Assembly: GCF_040412425.1 (NCBI RefSeq)
Contig: NC_089766.1
Coordinates: 49,900,797-49,964,796 of the forward strand
Source of the DNA: Macrobrachium rosenbergii
Lineage: Eukaryota; Arthropoda; Malacostraca; Decapoda; Palaemonidae
DNA length: 64,000 bases
Direction: 5' to 3'
A program made the position numbers and the translations under genes. The notes beneath the pieces are model-generated. The model was given only the letters and a program-made list of their open reading frames with translations. It had not been told where the DNA came from and made no database searches. The stretch's first letter is position 1. Each line of letters begins with the position of its first letter. This document shows, in pieces, positions 35,212 through 48,152 of the stretch.

Positions 35212-35696
35212 GTAAGACTAACATTTTCGTCAAGACAGTCGCATTTCTTTTTCTTTTATTTCTGGCAAATGCCTCCGTTTGGTTAAGGGACCATTTGCAT
35301 GTGGAAATGTTCGAGTCATTTTTAAATAACTGAACAATGTATGATTGAAATTTTAAAGGTACCATTTGAAGGAAGAAAATGAACAACCAAATTATTGTTG
35401 CGTCCAACAGTGAGGGAACAAACCACGGGCTTTTAATCGGTCTATGGTTTTGTACCTGGGTAGTGGCACAATCTTCCACGGCATATCTTTTTTGAGTGTC
35501 ATCATCAAGAGTTTCTTCTTTTTATCAATCTTTGTATCCTCTTGTTAACAGAAATATTAGTTCACTCGTCACGTAGATCATATACCTTATCAATAGCAGA
35601 TATTACAATTGATTTATTAACCTTTTTATGAAGCAATTCTAGCCCAACCTAGATGAATCCTTCGATAAAGAATGAAGCTGGGAATAAGAACGAATG
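35212..35696. other. Gene E intron 2, first part
   Basis: Nothing recognised. Confidence 0.5.
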
Positions 35697-35945
35697 TTAT
35701 TTATTATTAAATCAGTAGATGAAACCTATTCACATGGAACAAGCATAACCAAAGGGGCCACTGACTTGAAATTCTTCAAGCTTCCAAAGAATATGTTGGT
35801 TTCAACCTCCCACTGCAGCAGACCCCACGCTGCAGCAATAACTGATCATGAACAGAGCTAGTGATTTTTCATCGCCCTGGGGCAGACGCGAACCCACCGA
35901 CATCTTGAGGACACGGCATAAAAATCACTTTTTCTAACCACCTAT
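35697..35945 (-). mobile_element. SINE-C copy in gene E intron 2
   Basis: Short (TTA)n tail at the left, then tagatgaaacctattcacat, cttgaaattcttcaagcttc and the tRNA-like head near 35880-35940. No coding content. Confidence 0.75.
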
Positions 35946-36080
35946 ACTCAAGCGGACCAATTATGAAATTTTCCAAATAAAATACGTGATGTATTGTTTT
36001 TTGATTACACACGGAAGACTGATGAAGATTCATTCATTGCCTGAACAAGAATATATACAACTATATATATTTTCTAATGA

Positions 36081-36120
<40 letters not shown>

Positions 36121-36554
36121 CGAAGGGAAAACAAGCACAAGCATTCTTTGCAGCGTGCCTTCACACACAGATGCAACGGAATATTCAAGTTTGTACTATA
36201 CATAATTATATGCTGATTGCTTAATGAACTATCCAATAACATTAATCTTGATTCCAGAACTTTTGCTGAATTATTTCAAAAGTTTTAATGTCAATGAGTT
36301 TCAGAAAATAAAAATAACCTAAAAATGATCCAGTGTTTGGCAATTGGTTTTCTAAATTCTAGCTAATAATCAGTTCAGCCAGTTCAAAGTAGAATCTAAA
36401 AGCACCTTGGTGGTCATACCTATAATGAACATGACGTTTGCTGCAGCCCAAAAGTTTTATCTTTTTGTACAGCAAAAAGCCCCAAGTTTTAGGCAACATA
36501 AAGGCGTTACCTTCTTTCTCTCAGTTCCAGACAGGTTATCGATCATGACTATCT
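35946..36554. other. Gene E intron 2; short (TA)n
   Basis: TA run at about 36083-36117, followed by a 30-base phrase, ctttgcagcgtgccttc, that may be a SINE-A scrap. Confidence 0.45.
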
Positions 36555-36785
36555 TTAACAATTAATAAAATAAATGGAATTTCTTGTCGAGAATGCTCAT
36601 CGGGCTGTTCCCAATTAGTGGCATGTTTGATGATTGGTAGGATGGATGATCAACAAACCAACTATTTGCCCGTATAGCCTAATAAAATGATTTCAAGATC
36701 TGTTGGAGGACAGAAAATGTGGTGACGTGTTTTTCTTTGCCACCTGGATGTATGCTAGTTGTTCCCCCACAGAAAACTGGAAAAA
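36555..36785 (-). mobile_element. Element B, highly decayed copy
   Basis: Retains gtttgatgattggtaggatg, gatgatcaacaaaccaacta and a right end cccacagaaaactgg. The oldest copy in the window. Confidence 0.6.
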
Positions 36786-36904
36786 AATCAGCCGATGTTT
36801 CTTAGGTGCAATCAGATTGTTGTAGATAATAAAATATGGATATTTAAAAATTCAAAGAAACTTTAAAAATGAAACTTCTCCAGTAATGGTGGCCTAGAAA
36901 TAAT

Positions 36905-37263
36905 GAGATGGCTTTTATCTGTCACGATCCACCTTTGATCTTAAATAAAAACTACTGAGGCTAGAGGGCTGCAATTTGGTATGTTTGATCATCCACCCTC
37001 CAATCATCAAACATACCAAATTGCAGCCCTCTAGCCTCAGTAGTTTTTATCTTATTTAGAGGGTTACGGACAGACAAAAAGATCTCATTATTTCGCATCT
37101 GGCAGCGCCTTTTAAGGTTTCTTTGAACAACACAGGCCACCACCGGGCTGTGGCTAAAAGTCGTGGCCGTGGCTGAGTTTTTGGGCTAGTGGCTGAGAGT
37201 TTCATGGCATTATAGTCTGCCCAGAAAACTTTTTGCACCCCGCAGAAACATCGGCGCATTTTT
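36905..37263 (+). mobile_element. Element B copy
   Basis: The central palindrome (about 36950-37047) is nearly perfect. The left hairpin is replaced by unrelated sequence; the right end reads cgcagaaacatcggcgc. Confidence 0.78.
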
Positions 37264-37684
37264 TTCCAATAATGGGCTGCATGTTGGTACAACTACCATC
37301 CTCATCCAGGCAAGCAAAGAAAAAACACGTCACCACATTTTCAGAGAAAAGACTTTCAACAATTCCGTGAAATCATTTTATATAGACAGCCCACCACCGA
37401 GCCGTGGCTAACAGGTTTGAGAATAAACATGCATTCAGCATACTCAGAGCGAGAGAGACAGGCACTAATGGGAACACACGATGAGCATACTCTGACACAG
37501 AATACTCCATTTCTTTATGAAACTTGTGAATTGTGGTTTTTACTTACGATAACCTTAATTTCTTTCTGAGAGAAAGATTAACGCCTTATGTTGCCTGAAA
37601 TAATTCAGCGCTTTTCTGGAATTACAAAAAGATTAAACTTTTGGCTTCCTTAGAAAACGTGGAGCAGTTTTATATGTTCTTGCA

Positions 37685-37715
<31 letters not shown>

Positions 37716-37884
37716 CTGTTTTACTTGTGGAACTTGAGTTGTTTTGAATTCTTCTCTGGATATTAAATTTTGTCTTCAACATTATGTAATCAAAATCACT
37801 ACATCACCTTATTTGGAACATTCAGCGGTCCTGAAACGGTAAGTGTCAGTGAAACCTCTCAGATGTCGATGTTTAATAAAAAAT
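37264..37884. other. Gene E intron 2; (GT)n at 37684-37714
   Basis: Apart from the GT microsatellite nothing is recognised. Confidence 0.5.
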
Positions 37885-38045
37885 AACGGCTCTGTATCAT
37901 GATCAGTTACTGCTGCAGTGTGGGTCTGCGGTGGCAGGTTGAAAGTAACATTTTTGGAAGCTTGAATTTCAAGTCAATGGCCCCTTTGGTGAGCTTGTAC
38001 CATATGAATAGGTTTCATCTACCGAAGTAATAGAATAATGACAAT
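37885..38045 (+). mobile_element. SINE-C copy, head missing
   Basis: Starts at cggctctgtatcatgatcag and ends in an AAT-like tail (aataatgacaataatg), just 30 bases before the last exon of gene E. Confidence 0.78.
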
Positions 38046-38078
38046 AATGATATTAAATTTCCTTCTTCCACTTTTCAG

Positions 38079-38154
38079 AATGGTGGAACTGGTGCTCGAC
38101 ACAACAATGAAGGAAGCTTGGAGATCATTATTCACAGAAGCTCAAGTTATGTAA
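38079..38154 (+). CDS. Gene E, exon 3 (terminal)
   Basis: Acceptor CTTCTTCCACTTTTCAG. One base completes the Gly codon, then MVELVLDTTMKEAWRSLFTE, AQVM and TAA. Phase 2 agrees with exon 2. The helix-like end resembles the DATDVLTKAL end of gene D. Too short for ORF scanning; found by phase and acceptor. Confidence 0.62.
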
Positions 38155-38307
38155 AGCACCTCTCCCACATGTCCTCATATTCAGTGAGGTTAACGTTGTG
38201 TTTCTACAAATCCTTCGTATTTTTGTGAATAAATGGTCAAGACGAAATTGTTTCCTTTTGAACATTTTAAAGTTTCCGGCTACTGCCATTGCAGTTATAT
38301 GTTTTAC

Positions 38308-38313
38308 AATAAA
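38308..38313 (+). terminator. Polyadenylation signal AATAAA, gene E
   Basis: 154 bases after the TAA of gene E. Confidence 0.5.
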
Positions 38314-39084
38314 AGCAGAGCGTGTGCTAGAATACGTAGGTTGGAGAGTGACTGGTTTCATGTGAAACTCAGTGTCAGAAAAGGGTGTGGTGTGCCAGCA
38401 AGACTCTAGAATGTTTACGAAAGGAGAAATGAAAGAAGTGTGAAATGACGGAAGATGTAGGTGCAAAATTGTGGATAATAAGAAACAGGGATGTGAAAAC
38501 TGGCTGAATTTTTACCTATTGAATGTTACCGGTTGATGATAGAGAAGAGGAAGTGCGGAGACTGGTGAAAGTCTCAAAATGTTTATCTGAGAAAGCTTCA
38601 AGTGACCAAAAAAAAAAAAAAATTCCCAGTGGTTGGCCTTTGGCCTAAATTCTATCAATTCAATTCAATTCAAGTGATTAATAACAAAGAAAAGTTTGTG
38701 ATCCAAAATGGAGGCCATAAGATGGTAAATAGATGTTACTATGGATGGTATTTTGAGATTAAATATAACATATCATAGTCAGATGAGAAAGGCGAACTAT
38801 ACACGAAAAGAAAGGTTTATAAAAGGAGTGGCAATAACATAAGCAAAATACAGAGAAATTCGGAGGTGTCAGTGCTGAATAAGAAAGAGAAAGAGGTAAA
38901 AAGGGTTGGAATGGAGAGAAATATAGACATACAACAAAAATGTACTTAAAATGGTGGCATATGTAAAACAACAAATCAGTGTTTTGTGTGTACATGACAA
39001 GTTACAATTCTCACTATTGAAATAGTATTACACTTAACGTTCCTACAGTCAGTTCTGACTTAACATATATTCCTTGACAAATGA
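38314..39084. other. No gene seen; SINE-A tail fragment
   Basis: 38625-38676 is the tail end of SINE-A (ttggcctttggcctaaattc plus attcaattcaattcaa) with no body. The purine-rich sequence on either side has stop-filled LINE-like readings that I do not trust. Confidence 0.5.

Positions 39085-39112
<28 letters not shown>
39085..39112. repeat. (CT)n microsatellite
   Basis: Pure CT run. Confidence 0.9.
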
Positions 39113-39115
<3 letters not shown>

Positions 39116-39822
39116 TCTAGTATCGTTGGCGTTTCCTATTTCATGCCGTACATTTTCTTTGAAGGACGAGACTTCTGGTGTTTAAGATCCTTGGTGTTTC
39201 TTGATTCTTTGCTTACCTCACAGTTGCTTCAGCTACGAGGAACAGTCAAACTGCAGGAGTCCGGTGGACAACGTATAACCATCATCACTCGTAGTTTGAA
39301 CATTCGGGCGTGTTTTGCGTAAGAATAGTTTGTGTTGGTAAGTCATAGATAGTTTTGAAGGCTTGTTTATTTTCAGTGTGGACTGGAATCATTCGGCTTG
39401 AGTTGTATAGGCATTTGTTTTTTACTTCTTCGAATTTTAAAGTAGTATTTTGAAAGATTTTTTATACATATTTTTAAACTGTCTTCAAGCATTTGTTTAA
39501 AGTTCTTATAGCATCAGCTTAATTTTAAACTTGTGTAGTTCTCATAACTTACTCCTTATCAGTTTGTTCGAATGCCCGGTTTTTCTGGTAAGTTCTCTCC
39601 AAACTTTCATGCATTATCAGAAATTGACCTAAAAGCTTATATTAATTTTTATTCATTAGACATTTATCGATTTTTCAGGATTCCATCTTGGAGATTTCCT
39701 ATCCGCAGCCTGGGCCAACTCCTCGTGACTAATTGGTAATTATTTTTGCCTCTGAACTGTCAGGTGAGTTATAGCTTACAGTTTCGACGCTCTGATTAGT
39801 TCCTCGCATGTTAAATCCTCCC
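39113..39822. other. No gene recognised
   Basis: A tiny frame begins ATGCCCGGTTTTTCTG|GTAAGT at about 39571 and could join ATTCCATCTTGG after a CAG at 39679, but it stops at once. Noted, not called. Confidence 0.4.
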
Positions 39823-39905
39823 CCGTCAGGGGCGGCGCCCCTGGTGGGGGAGGATACCTTCCGAAAGCTTACGATAGACCGAGGTCTATCGTAGGCTGGG
39901 AGGGG
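39823..39905. repeat. Two adjacent GC-rich hairpins
   Basis: CAGGGGC-ggc-GCCCCTG sits inside a larger cctcccc...ggggagg stem. TACGATAGACC-ga-GGTCTATCGTA follows after 25 bases. Both are perfect in their cores and stand out in an AT-rich region. Confidence 0.7.
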
Positions 39906-40839
39906 CATGCGCTCAAACAGAACCTAGACCTAGTTTTAGGGTTTACAAGTCATATTCATGAGCATTAATTTAGCTTTGATTAGTAACTATTTTTCTTTTA
40001 TATAACCTTTACGGATGAGACTAATACTTAAAAGGTGGTAAAATCGTAAGGTACGTGACTACATATTTTATTAGTCTAATTCTGACGCTCTAAATCTCTT
40101 CCAGGTCCGGTGGTTTAAGAATAAATTGGGCGCACGGCAGTCGGCCATAATTCTAAAGCCTTTTGTAACCACTCTCAAGATGCCGTTTTGAGTACCAGTT
40201 TGGATATTCAGCTATTTATCCCTCGTCCATTGCGATGGAGATTGAAGCCAACTTAGAATTAGCCTTATTAGGTATACCAACGGTGTAAGCTGATGCTCCA
40301 CTTTTGAAAAGATAAAAGCCCAGCATATATTTTAGCAGCAAATAAATTTCAATAAAGAATACTTGTTAATATTATTCCTTACTGTACCCAGGGTTAGTAA
40401 GTTACTCAGGGATATTAGTATTCAGTTCGATTTTCTTCAGTTTGGGCAAGGTTTGGTCCCAACAATGTAAGAGCTCTGAAGTTTTTTATATGAAAATCCT
40501 AATTCAATGACAGTGAAAATCCCTTATTATAAACTTTACCTACATTAAATTAAAAATTGTCTGGATACGAAACTACGAAAAACTTATTGCTGGAACTTTT
40601 GTTGTCTATGGAAAGTATTGATGTTACGGAGACATGAATCGTTGCTGGGGGACTCTATGGGGCGAGTCTATAGAACTAGTCCGTATTTTTGTATTACATA
40701 GGTGGAAATTTAAGGATGAGTCTATAGAAAGAGTTTTTTGTATCACGTAGGTGGAAATTTAAGGTAATGGGAATTTTTGTGGTAGCCATATTGGAACTTG
40801 GAGTTTAGTTTAGTCTTAAAAGCACTGGAGCCATTGCTA
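39906..40839. other. No gene seen
   Basis: A local repeat, gagtctatagaactagtccg / gagtctatagaaagag..., with ggtggaaatttaagg duplicated at about 40703 and 40750. Confidence 0.5.
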
Positions 40840-41010
40840 AAGTGGTTTGCAGCGTCCCTATCGCTCCTTCCTGGCTCCACCCACTTTTTATCATTTACTG
40901 GACACTCCATTCCCGCTTCCTTCATTTCATCTTACTGTCCAACCACCCGAACTACTCGTCTCGCTGTCTTAACCACTGAACGGCTGAAAGTGCCTCGGAG
41001 CTTGGCTTTC
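40840..41010 (+). mobile_element. SINE-A-like, strongly diverged
   Basis: Keeps tttgcagcgtcccta, then cttactgtccaaccacc in the right order, but head and tail are lost. Confidence 0.5.
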
Positions 41011-41639
41011 TGGCCATGTCAAGAAGCAAACGAAGAATTGAAAGTTTTCGGCAAATTTCATTCTAAATTTCTAGGTAAATAATTTGGAAGCCCAGTGACG
41101 TAAGGAGACTACCACATATAATAGTTGTAAGGCTAAATTTTCATCAAATTCGGACATAGTTTTAAATTTGTAACCATCCCAAACAACATTATCGCTACAT
41201 TAGGCAATTATACTACATTGTAATACAGTATATTCGCTCAAGTGAACATAAACTTGTATATGCAGATATATAAAAGTTATATAAGTGAAATAGCTCATTC
41301 CAGTCTTTGAACTTAATATCGTGATGTGGCTCATCAGAATTTCACTTCAACCTGACCATTCTTTTCGCGTGCTAGTGCTTTTCCCAGTTCGTAAAGTTTG
41401 CTCACATTACAATTTATATGCTGCTCAATACTTTGGTTAATACAGCTTTTCATCTGAAGCGTTTTCCCAGTCGAAGTGGACTCGATTGACAATTTATATG
41501 CTGCGCAATACTTTTGTTTTTACGGATTTCCATATGATGTGGATGATGACTTCATGTAGGCCTAGCTATCTCCCTGCGGTTTGCCCAGGAGCAAGAGCCC
41601 GCCATGGCACAAGGCCAGCTTAAGCCAGAGCTACTCCCC
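41011..41639. other. No gene seen
   Basis: The phrase caatttatatgctgctcaat recurs at about 41493 as caatttatatgctgcgcaat, an 80-base-spaced local duplication. Confidence 0.5.
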
Positions 41640-41938
41640 CCCCCACAAGTAGGAGGGTAGTGCTGTCAATGTACCTCACCGGGTGCACTGCAGGCATTAC
41701 TTGAGGTTCTCTGCAGCGTCCCTTTGCCCCCTAGCTGCAACCCCTTTCATTCCTTTTACTGTACCTCTGTTCTTATCTTGCTGTCCAGCCTCTCCTAACA
41801 GTTGTTTCATAGCGCAACTGCGAGTTTTTCCTCTTATTACACCTTTCAAACCTCTCTCAATGTCCCTTTCAGTGCTGAATGACCTCATAAGGCCCAGCGC
41901 CTGGTCTCTGGCCTAAATTCTATATTCCATTCCAGAGC
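41640..41938 (+). mobile_element. SINE-A, full-length copy
   Basis: Head agtaggagggtagtgctgtc; tail attctatattccattccag. Confidence 0.9.
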
Positions 41939-42154
41939 TACCTCTGAAGAGCAGAGCATTCATGCCGTGTTGTTAGAAGTCTGAGATTGGGTAGGAAATG
42001 AATGTGTAAACTTAATGGGTAACAATATGCGCAGTGAGAATTTTTATTTTTTCGACATGGCTGGTATTTGAAATCTGAAGTGGTTTTGGCTGTTTCTGAA
42101 AGTGAAATATGGACTGGCGACGGATTAACTGTTTGTGTGGTAAATCAAATTAGT

Positions 42155-42358
42155 GGCTATTATTTGTTTCTGGTGATAGAAATTTATTTCTCGCTATAAT
42201 GTGGTTCGGATTCCACAATAAGCTGTAGGCCCCGTTGCTAGGTAATCAGTTGGTTCTTAGCCACGTAATAATAAATCTAATCCTTTGGGCCAGCCCTAGG
42301 AGAGCTGTTAATCAGCTCCTCAGTGATCTGGTTAAACTAGGTTATACTTAACTTAGTG
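42155..42358 (+). mobile_element. SINE-D copy, head missing
   Basis: Starts ttgtttctggtgatagaaat and ends taggttatacttaactta. It lacks the tRNA-like part seen at 4390. Confidence 0.8.
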
Positions 42359-42469
42359 GCTATTATTGGTAGATTGATATCGTTTCAAACGGGTATTGGT
42401 GATCGAACATAATGTCTTATATTAGGATGTTGGACGTAAGCAAGGCTCACACTTTACTAACTTCAGTGT

Positions 42470-42785
42470 TGCCCCGCAGTTGGGTAGTGCTGTCAGTGCA
42501 CCTCATGCGGCGTACTGTAGGCATTTCTGAAGGTTCTTGCGGCGTCCCTTTGGCCCCTAGCTGCAACCTCTTTTCATTACTTTTACTGTACCTTCGTTCT
42601 TATTATCATTCTTCCATCTCGCTATCCACCCCCTCTTAACAAATATTCCACAGTGCAACTGCGAGGTTTTTCCTCCTGTTACACCTTTCAAACTTTTACT
42701 GTCAATCTCCGTTTCAGCGCGGAATGACCTCATAGGTCCCAGTGTTTGGCCTTTGGCCTAAATTCTATACTCAATTCAATTTAAA
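42470..42785 (+). mobile_element. SINE-A, full-length copy
   Basis: Head gccccgcagttgggtagtgc; tail atactcaattcaatttaaaa. Confidence 0.9.
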
Positions 42786-43042
42786 ATCAAAGTTATAATT
42801 TAGAACAAAATCACCCTTTTGGTGCTTTAGCCGAAGACTCCAGCAGGTTTCTTCCGCCTGGAAGGTCGACGCGAGCAATTTGAGAATTGGCTTAAGGGCC
42901 CAACAACCTGATTTAGGTTTACTTTCTGTAAGTTTATAGGTATAGTTCCCTGCTTTACTTTGTTTCCCGAGTTGTCTATCGTAATCGATTTTGGTGATCA
43001 AGTCCACAGCAGGTGGAGGAAAGCTGAAAGCTTTGTACAAAC

Positions 43043-43520
<478 letters not shown>

Positions 43521-44259
43521 CAATTATAAAATCATCACACGCCTTACCCGCGAGAGAGAGAATTATATAAAGCTTTATGAGGTTTAGCTACGCGAAGAAG
43601 TCACGATTTGTGTCTTCCTTTCCGCTCCAAATACCGACTATTACGGCGCGCCCAAGAGCTCTACAAATATCCTTTCTCAGAAAACCTCTGATCATAATTA
43701 TACTGGCATTCCGCTTAATAAACTGAAAATGCCGTCGTTTTTATGTACACCAGATCTTCGTGTTCAGTTACTTCTTGCTCATTCTCTACTTGTTGGGAAA
43801 ATCACGCTCTGAACGTTAGCGTAAGCAGGGGCGGGTGGAAAATCTCCTTGAGTAACGGGTGGCATTCCCGAAGGGTGGAGGACCACTCAGTAAGCGTAAC
43901 ATGACCTGACAACGATATCAGTAGAGAACAAGGCATCAGCGGGAGAGCATCATATTCATCAGGGGTACAATTTCTGTAGACGGGACTCGCCTGCCAAATC
44001 AGTGATTATTTTTTCATTCTTAGCTGATTCAGAAGTTGTGATTATCCTTCTTGATTGGCAGAACGGATCCACTGTGAATACCCAAGTCATTTGGAGCGTC
44101 AGTGAAAATTCATAAGACAATTTTAAAGTGATGAAAGGCTTTATCATTTAATGAGGTGGAGAATTTACAAATGAGCTGGATTCTAACTTGTGCTCGGTAA
44201 TTAAGAACGGAATTTTCATGCACATTCTGATAAAAATTTCCCAGACACTTGGTCTGCAT
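43521..44259 (+). promoter_or_regulatory. Gene F upstream region and probable 5' leader
   Basis: The open frame reaches back to an ATG at 44188, but the signal peptide begins at 44260. No certain promoter motif. Confidence 0.35.
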
Positions 44260-47200
44260 ATGAACACAATGCACGGAGTTTTAGCAGTGTTTTTAATCAT
44301 GGCTCTATGCATAGTTACTGCAAATGAAGAGCCACAAGACCAAGAGGCCCACTCAGAGTTAGAACATTCAGATGAGCCAAATTTAAACGTGTCATTGGAG
44401 GCCCAAAGCAGCCAAGAATTATCCCCAGTGGGTAATCTTACAGGCATGTCAGATTTTCTTATCACTGACACAAACGCCAGCATCGGTGACAGCATCCAGA
44501 AATCAGCAAACGTCAGCATCGACATGGGCGGTGACAGCATCCAGAAATCAGCACTGAAGGCTGATGTTCCAGAGGCTTCAGGAGCTGAGGAAGTGAATAC
44601 TCCAGAGGAGGAGCCTAGGTTGAATGTGACAGACCAACAACAATCAGGAAGAGTAACGATCGAAGGCGACAGTATTCGGCACAGTTCGTCAGGGAAAGTA
44701 TCTCACACGTTCTTTGCAAAGGTCAATACTGGGATTTTTGTAAATTCAGGGGAAAATAGGACCCTTACTCCTTCCTCCCGCCCTAAAGGAACAGAGGTAA
44801 ACCCAACAGTATTACCAAAGGACGTGAATCAAAATGACACTGAAAAGGTTGAAGAGCCCACAGAAAATGACAAAGTGAAGGCCAAATCAAATGGTACATT
44901 AGAACGTTCTGAGCTTTATAACCGTGAACCGGTGCCCATTGATTTCCAGCATCATCACAGAGACATCAGTGGCTGTGCACATCAGTCTTGTGATTTTCCT
45001 GTCAGTGGAAGGGAAGGCGATGACACATATATAGAAGATGATGAAGCTGAGCCAAAAATCTCTGTCAGAATGTTAATGGCCCCAACAGATGAGTATTTTT
45101 ACATGAGTTCTGACACACTGCAGGACTTGTGGCAAAATCACATTAATGCTGACTCTTCCTTACCACTGGACATTATTGAAACCTCTGCAAATGAACTAAT
45201 TGAATATTACCAACTTCCTCCTGACCCAGATTTCATTGTACCTGTGATGACATCTCCCCCAGCAACGAATGACGAACGTGTCCACCAATATGCAGAAGCA
45301 CCTGAGCTAATGCCACAGCAGCCTGTTTTTGACACTGCACAGAATAAAGAAGGTTTGCCTGATGAATCACATTACCTCATCAGTTTCCCCACTCAGCAGG
45401 TCCTTCCAACAGCTGCACCTGGGACCTATGACCAAGTCCTTCCAAGACCACCAACATATTATGACGCTCCAAGTGTTCTTCAGGGTCTGTACCCAATACC
45501 TATTTACACTACCCCAGCATATACTCAGATGACAGGATCTCCCAGCAATGTAATTAGGAACTATATTCAACAGCCACCTGAGTATCGTAATATCCCCTCT
45601 AGTTCTGTCGGTGGCCTTCAGTTTCACCCAGGCGTCATCAACCAGACTCTGCTCTCCATGGGCATCAGTAATATTCTAGAAAATGTAAGACCTAGTTTTG
45701 TTGTACATAGCCCAACAGATATGCCAACCCTGCAGCTTATAAATGCTGTCACTGGAATGGTACCAGGTCTAATGATGGAACATGGAAGCGGATCATTTTT
45801 TCCAGATATCTATGGCAGAGGAACTCATGTTAGATTTCCTAAAGAAGGCTCCCCATTAATGCCTCAGCCAACAACCCCACCTAACGGTGGTGGAGTTATG
45901 GAAACACCAAAATGGGAGAGAGATGACTCATTAGTTCACACAGTTACAGATGATAAAGGTGATACGCATGTTATTATTAGAATCAAGAGCCCCTCCACAA
46001 CCACAACGAAACAGCCTGTAACGGCCATGAATGTACCTGATACCAATGGGTATTCAGAAATCACGTTGGAAGATGGAAAGAAGATCCTTATCCGAGTACA
46101 AGATGAAAAAAAGGAAGCCTCTCCTATCCAGCCTCCAGTAACACAGCCTTCTAATCCCCTGCAAGGAACATCTACCCAAAATTACATAAGGAATAATCCA
46201 AAACAGAAAATAAGGCCAATGATGCCAAGAGTCACTGTACAGCCTAAAAGAAGAATTCCCTCTCAGTCAAGGCCTGCTGATGATCGATTTAGCTCCACGG
46301 GTCTTGCCAGTATTGCAGAAGACACTGATCGGATATTCATCAAGGCAAACCTTGGAAATCTATTGAATAAGGGAGATGTGGGAGGCATATTAAACAAGGG
46401 GGTTCAAGGAAGTGGATATGGTATGGGAAATATGGGAAGTACATACAATACAGGATATGGAGGAGCGTCTACTGGAATGGGGATAAGGCAAATACATATG
46501 GGATGGGGAATACTGGAAATCCACCTGGGATGCAAAACTATGGAGCTACCTACGGATCTGGGGGAAAAGGGAATATTTTCAATAAAGGAAGCCTGGTCAA
46601 TTTAGGAGGAAAGTTCAATATAGGAGGATTGGGAAATATTTTTAATGACCTGAAGAAAAATAATCCTTTCTCCAAAGGAAACTTGCAAAACATATTCAAC
46701 AAATTTAATAAAGGCAGTCCATTTGGTGGTGGAGGTCTTGGCAGTTTGACAGACAAATTCAGTGCAGGGAACCTTTTTGACAAAGGAAGTCTCAATAACA
46801 TTAAAAATGAGATTACAAACAGTGTCGGTCAAGTCCAGAATAAGTTTCAGAAATTAGTGGGTCCTCTACAGACACAAGTGGACACTTCCTTTGAGTCTGC
46901 GGTGGGATTTCTGCAGATGTTCTTCAGTCAGGTTATTCCGGGAGATTACTACGAGAACGTCCTTACGATTCTAGCAATTCTTGCTTTCATTGCTTTTGTT
47001 AGCGTGAGGCTGTCTCTCATGTTCAACTCTCTCGGCTCATCGGTTACCTTCAGTCTCTTTGGCAGAGCAGAAGAAGTCTTGAACAGCATCAAGGAAAGTG
47101 ATCAAGTACAAGTGATGCAGGACCTGGCATCGGATGTCTACAAATCTATTGAACTCTGGGCTCAGGAGAACTTAGAAATGCCTAGTAGTGGAATATCCAA

Positions 47201-47551
47201 CCTCTTCTTCATTGACCAGATAACGAGCCTCTTCGGTTTTGGCAAAAGCTCCAAAGAAACTGTTTCCAGCAACGTTAATGGAAGCAATCTGGTCAAGAAA
47301 ACGTTGCTTGCTTCTCATAACGATTCACTGCCTGGGGAATCAACAAGACATGACATCCTGAGAGCAGAGATATTCGAAGAACTGGAGGGTGCAGCACGTT
47401 TAGGGTCAACTCTAGTGGACCTGACTTGGAGGGCAGGTGGCCGCCATTCGCCGGTTTCAGAGACCTCGTGCCTCCAGCGACCATTGTGTGATCTCAACGC
47501 AATCAGCGACCAAGAGGGTGGGCTCAGTAGCCTTCTCGTACCCCTTGCAAG
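44260..47551 (+). CDS. Gene F, main exon: large secreted/membrane protein, frame broken near 46480
   Basis: From ATG 44260 (MNTMHGVLAVFLIMALCIVTA, a signal peptide; an ATG at 44188 is in frame but adds an unlikely leader) about 741 codons run to a frame break at a GGGG run, 46479-46482. The other frame continues 356 codons to the donor GCAAG|GTAGGG, phase 2. Ordered parts: an acidic N-terminal part with a duplicated GDSIQKSA motif; a Pro/Tyr-rich middle; two related short strands (DTHVIIRIKSP, GKKILIRVQDE); a Gly/Asn/Lys-rich repeat region (NIFNKG, NLGGK, GNLF) that straddles the break; a hydrophobic segment LTILAILAFIAFVSVRLSLM at about residue 900; and a Cys-rich C-terminal domain starting CLQRPLCDLN. 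Each half keeps the same compositional repeat across the break, so it is one gene. Not recognised as a named family. Confidence 0.78.
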
Positions 47552-48013
47552 GTAGGGTGTGGACCATTCAAGCTAAACAGCTTTGCTGAAAAGTACCTTA
47601 ATTTTTTCGAATGACACTCATTTCCATCTATGTCATGGGTATTTGGGTAGAAATTTAAAGTGATCCATGTCAGAGACCTAGGAAAGTAATTTAGAGAATA
47701 ATTATAAAAAAACTAATAAATTAAATAGAACTACGAAAGTAAACTAATTTACACATAACAACAGGTTGCTAAATCCATCTAAAATAAATGAGGGATCCTC
47801 ACACCCCTTACATTAGACTAGACTGAAGCCTTTCATATTTAAACCTTAAAAGATCATACATTTTTATTCAGAGATGAAATTCCTGTAAATACTCTCTTTT
47901 ATTGAAATTTACCTTTCATGTATTTGCTAGAGGGGGCTTCTGTTGCCATCGAAGCACTCATAAATGCATCTACAGCAGTGGAGTCTCTTTTCATAACCAG
48001 TCCCTGATTTCAG
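47552..48013. other. Gene F last intron
   Basis: GT-AG intron of 462 bases, GTAGGG to CTGATTTCAG, AT-rich, no repeats. Confidence 0.7.
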
Positions 48014-48152
48014 CACTGGTGTGTCCTGGCTGACTCGCCCGTCTGAGAACGTCTTCGCCCTTCTGGAGACCTTCCGTCCACTGTGGTTGAGCAATACCCT
48101 CCGTCAGGGAGAAGGCTGCAGACGTATTCACCCTTGCGAACGCCTCACCTAA
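48014..48152 (+). CDS. Gene F, terminal exon
   Basis: One base completes a Ser codon, then 45 codons to TAA. Reads TGVSWLTRPSENVFALLETF, then RPLWLSNTLRQGEGCRRIHP and CERLT. The end CRRIHPC gives the second Cys pair of the domain. Phase 2 and position equal the exon 3/4 junction of gene C. Too short for an ORF scan. Confidence 0.78.

Noticed and set aside
39560..39740. Small two-exon frame starting MPGFSG
   Set aside because: Only about 20 codons, ending immediately; no supporting context.
42842..42920. Possible PPG exon (a frame reading FLPPGRSTRAI after CAGCAG)
   Set aside because: It resembles the exon 2 motif, but the frame stops after 11 codons and no upstream Asn-rich exon exists nearby; most likely chance.
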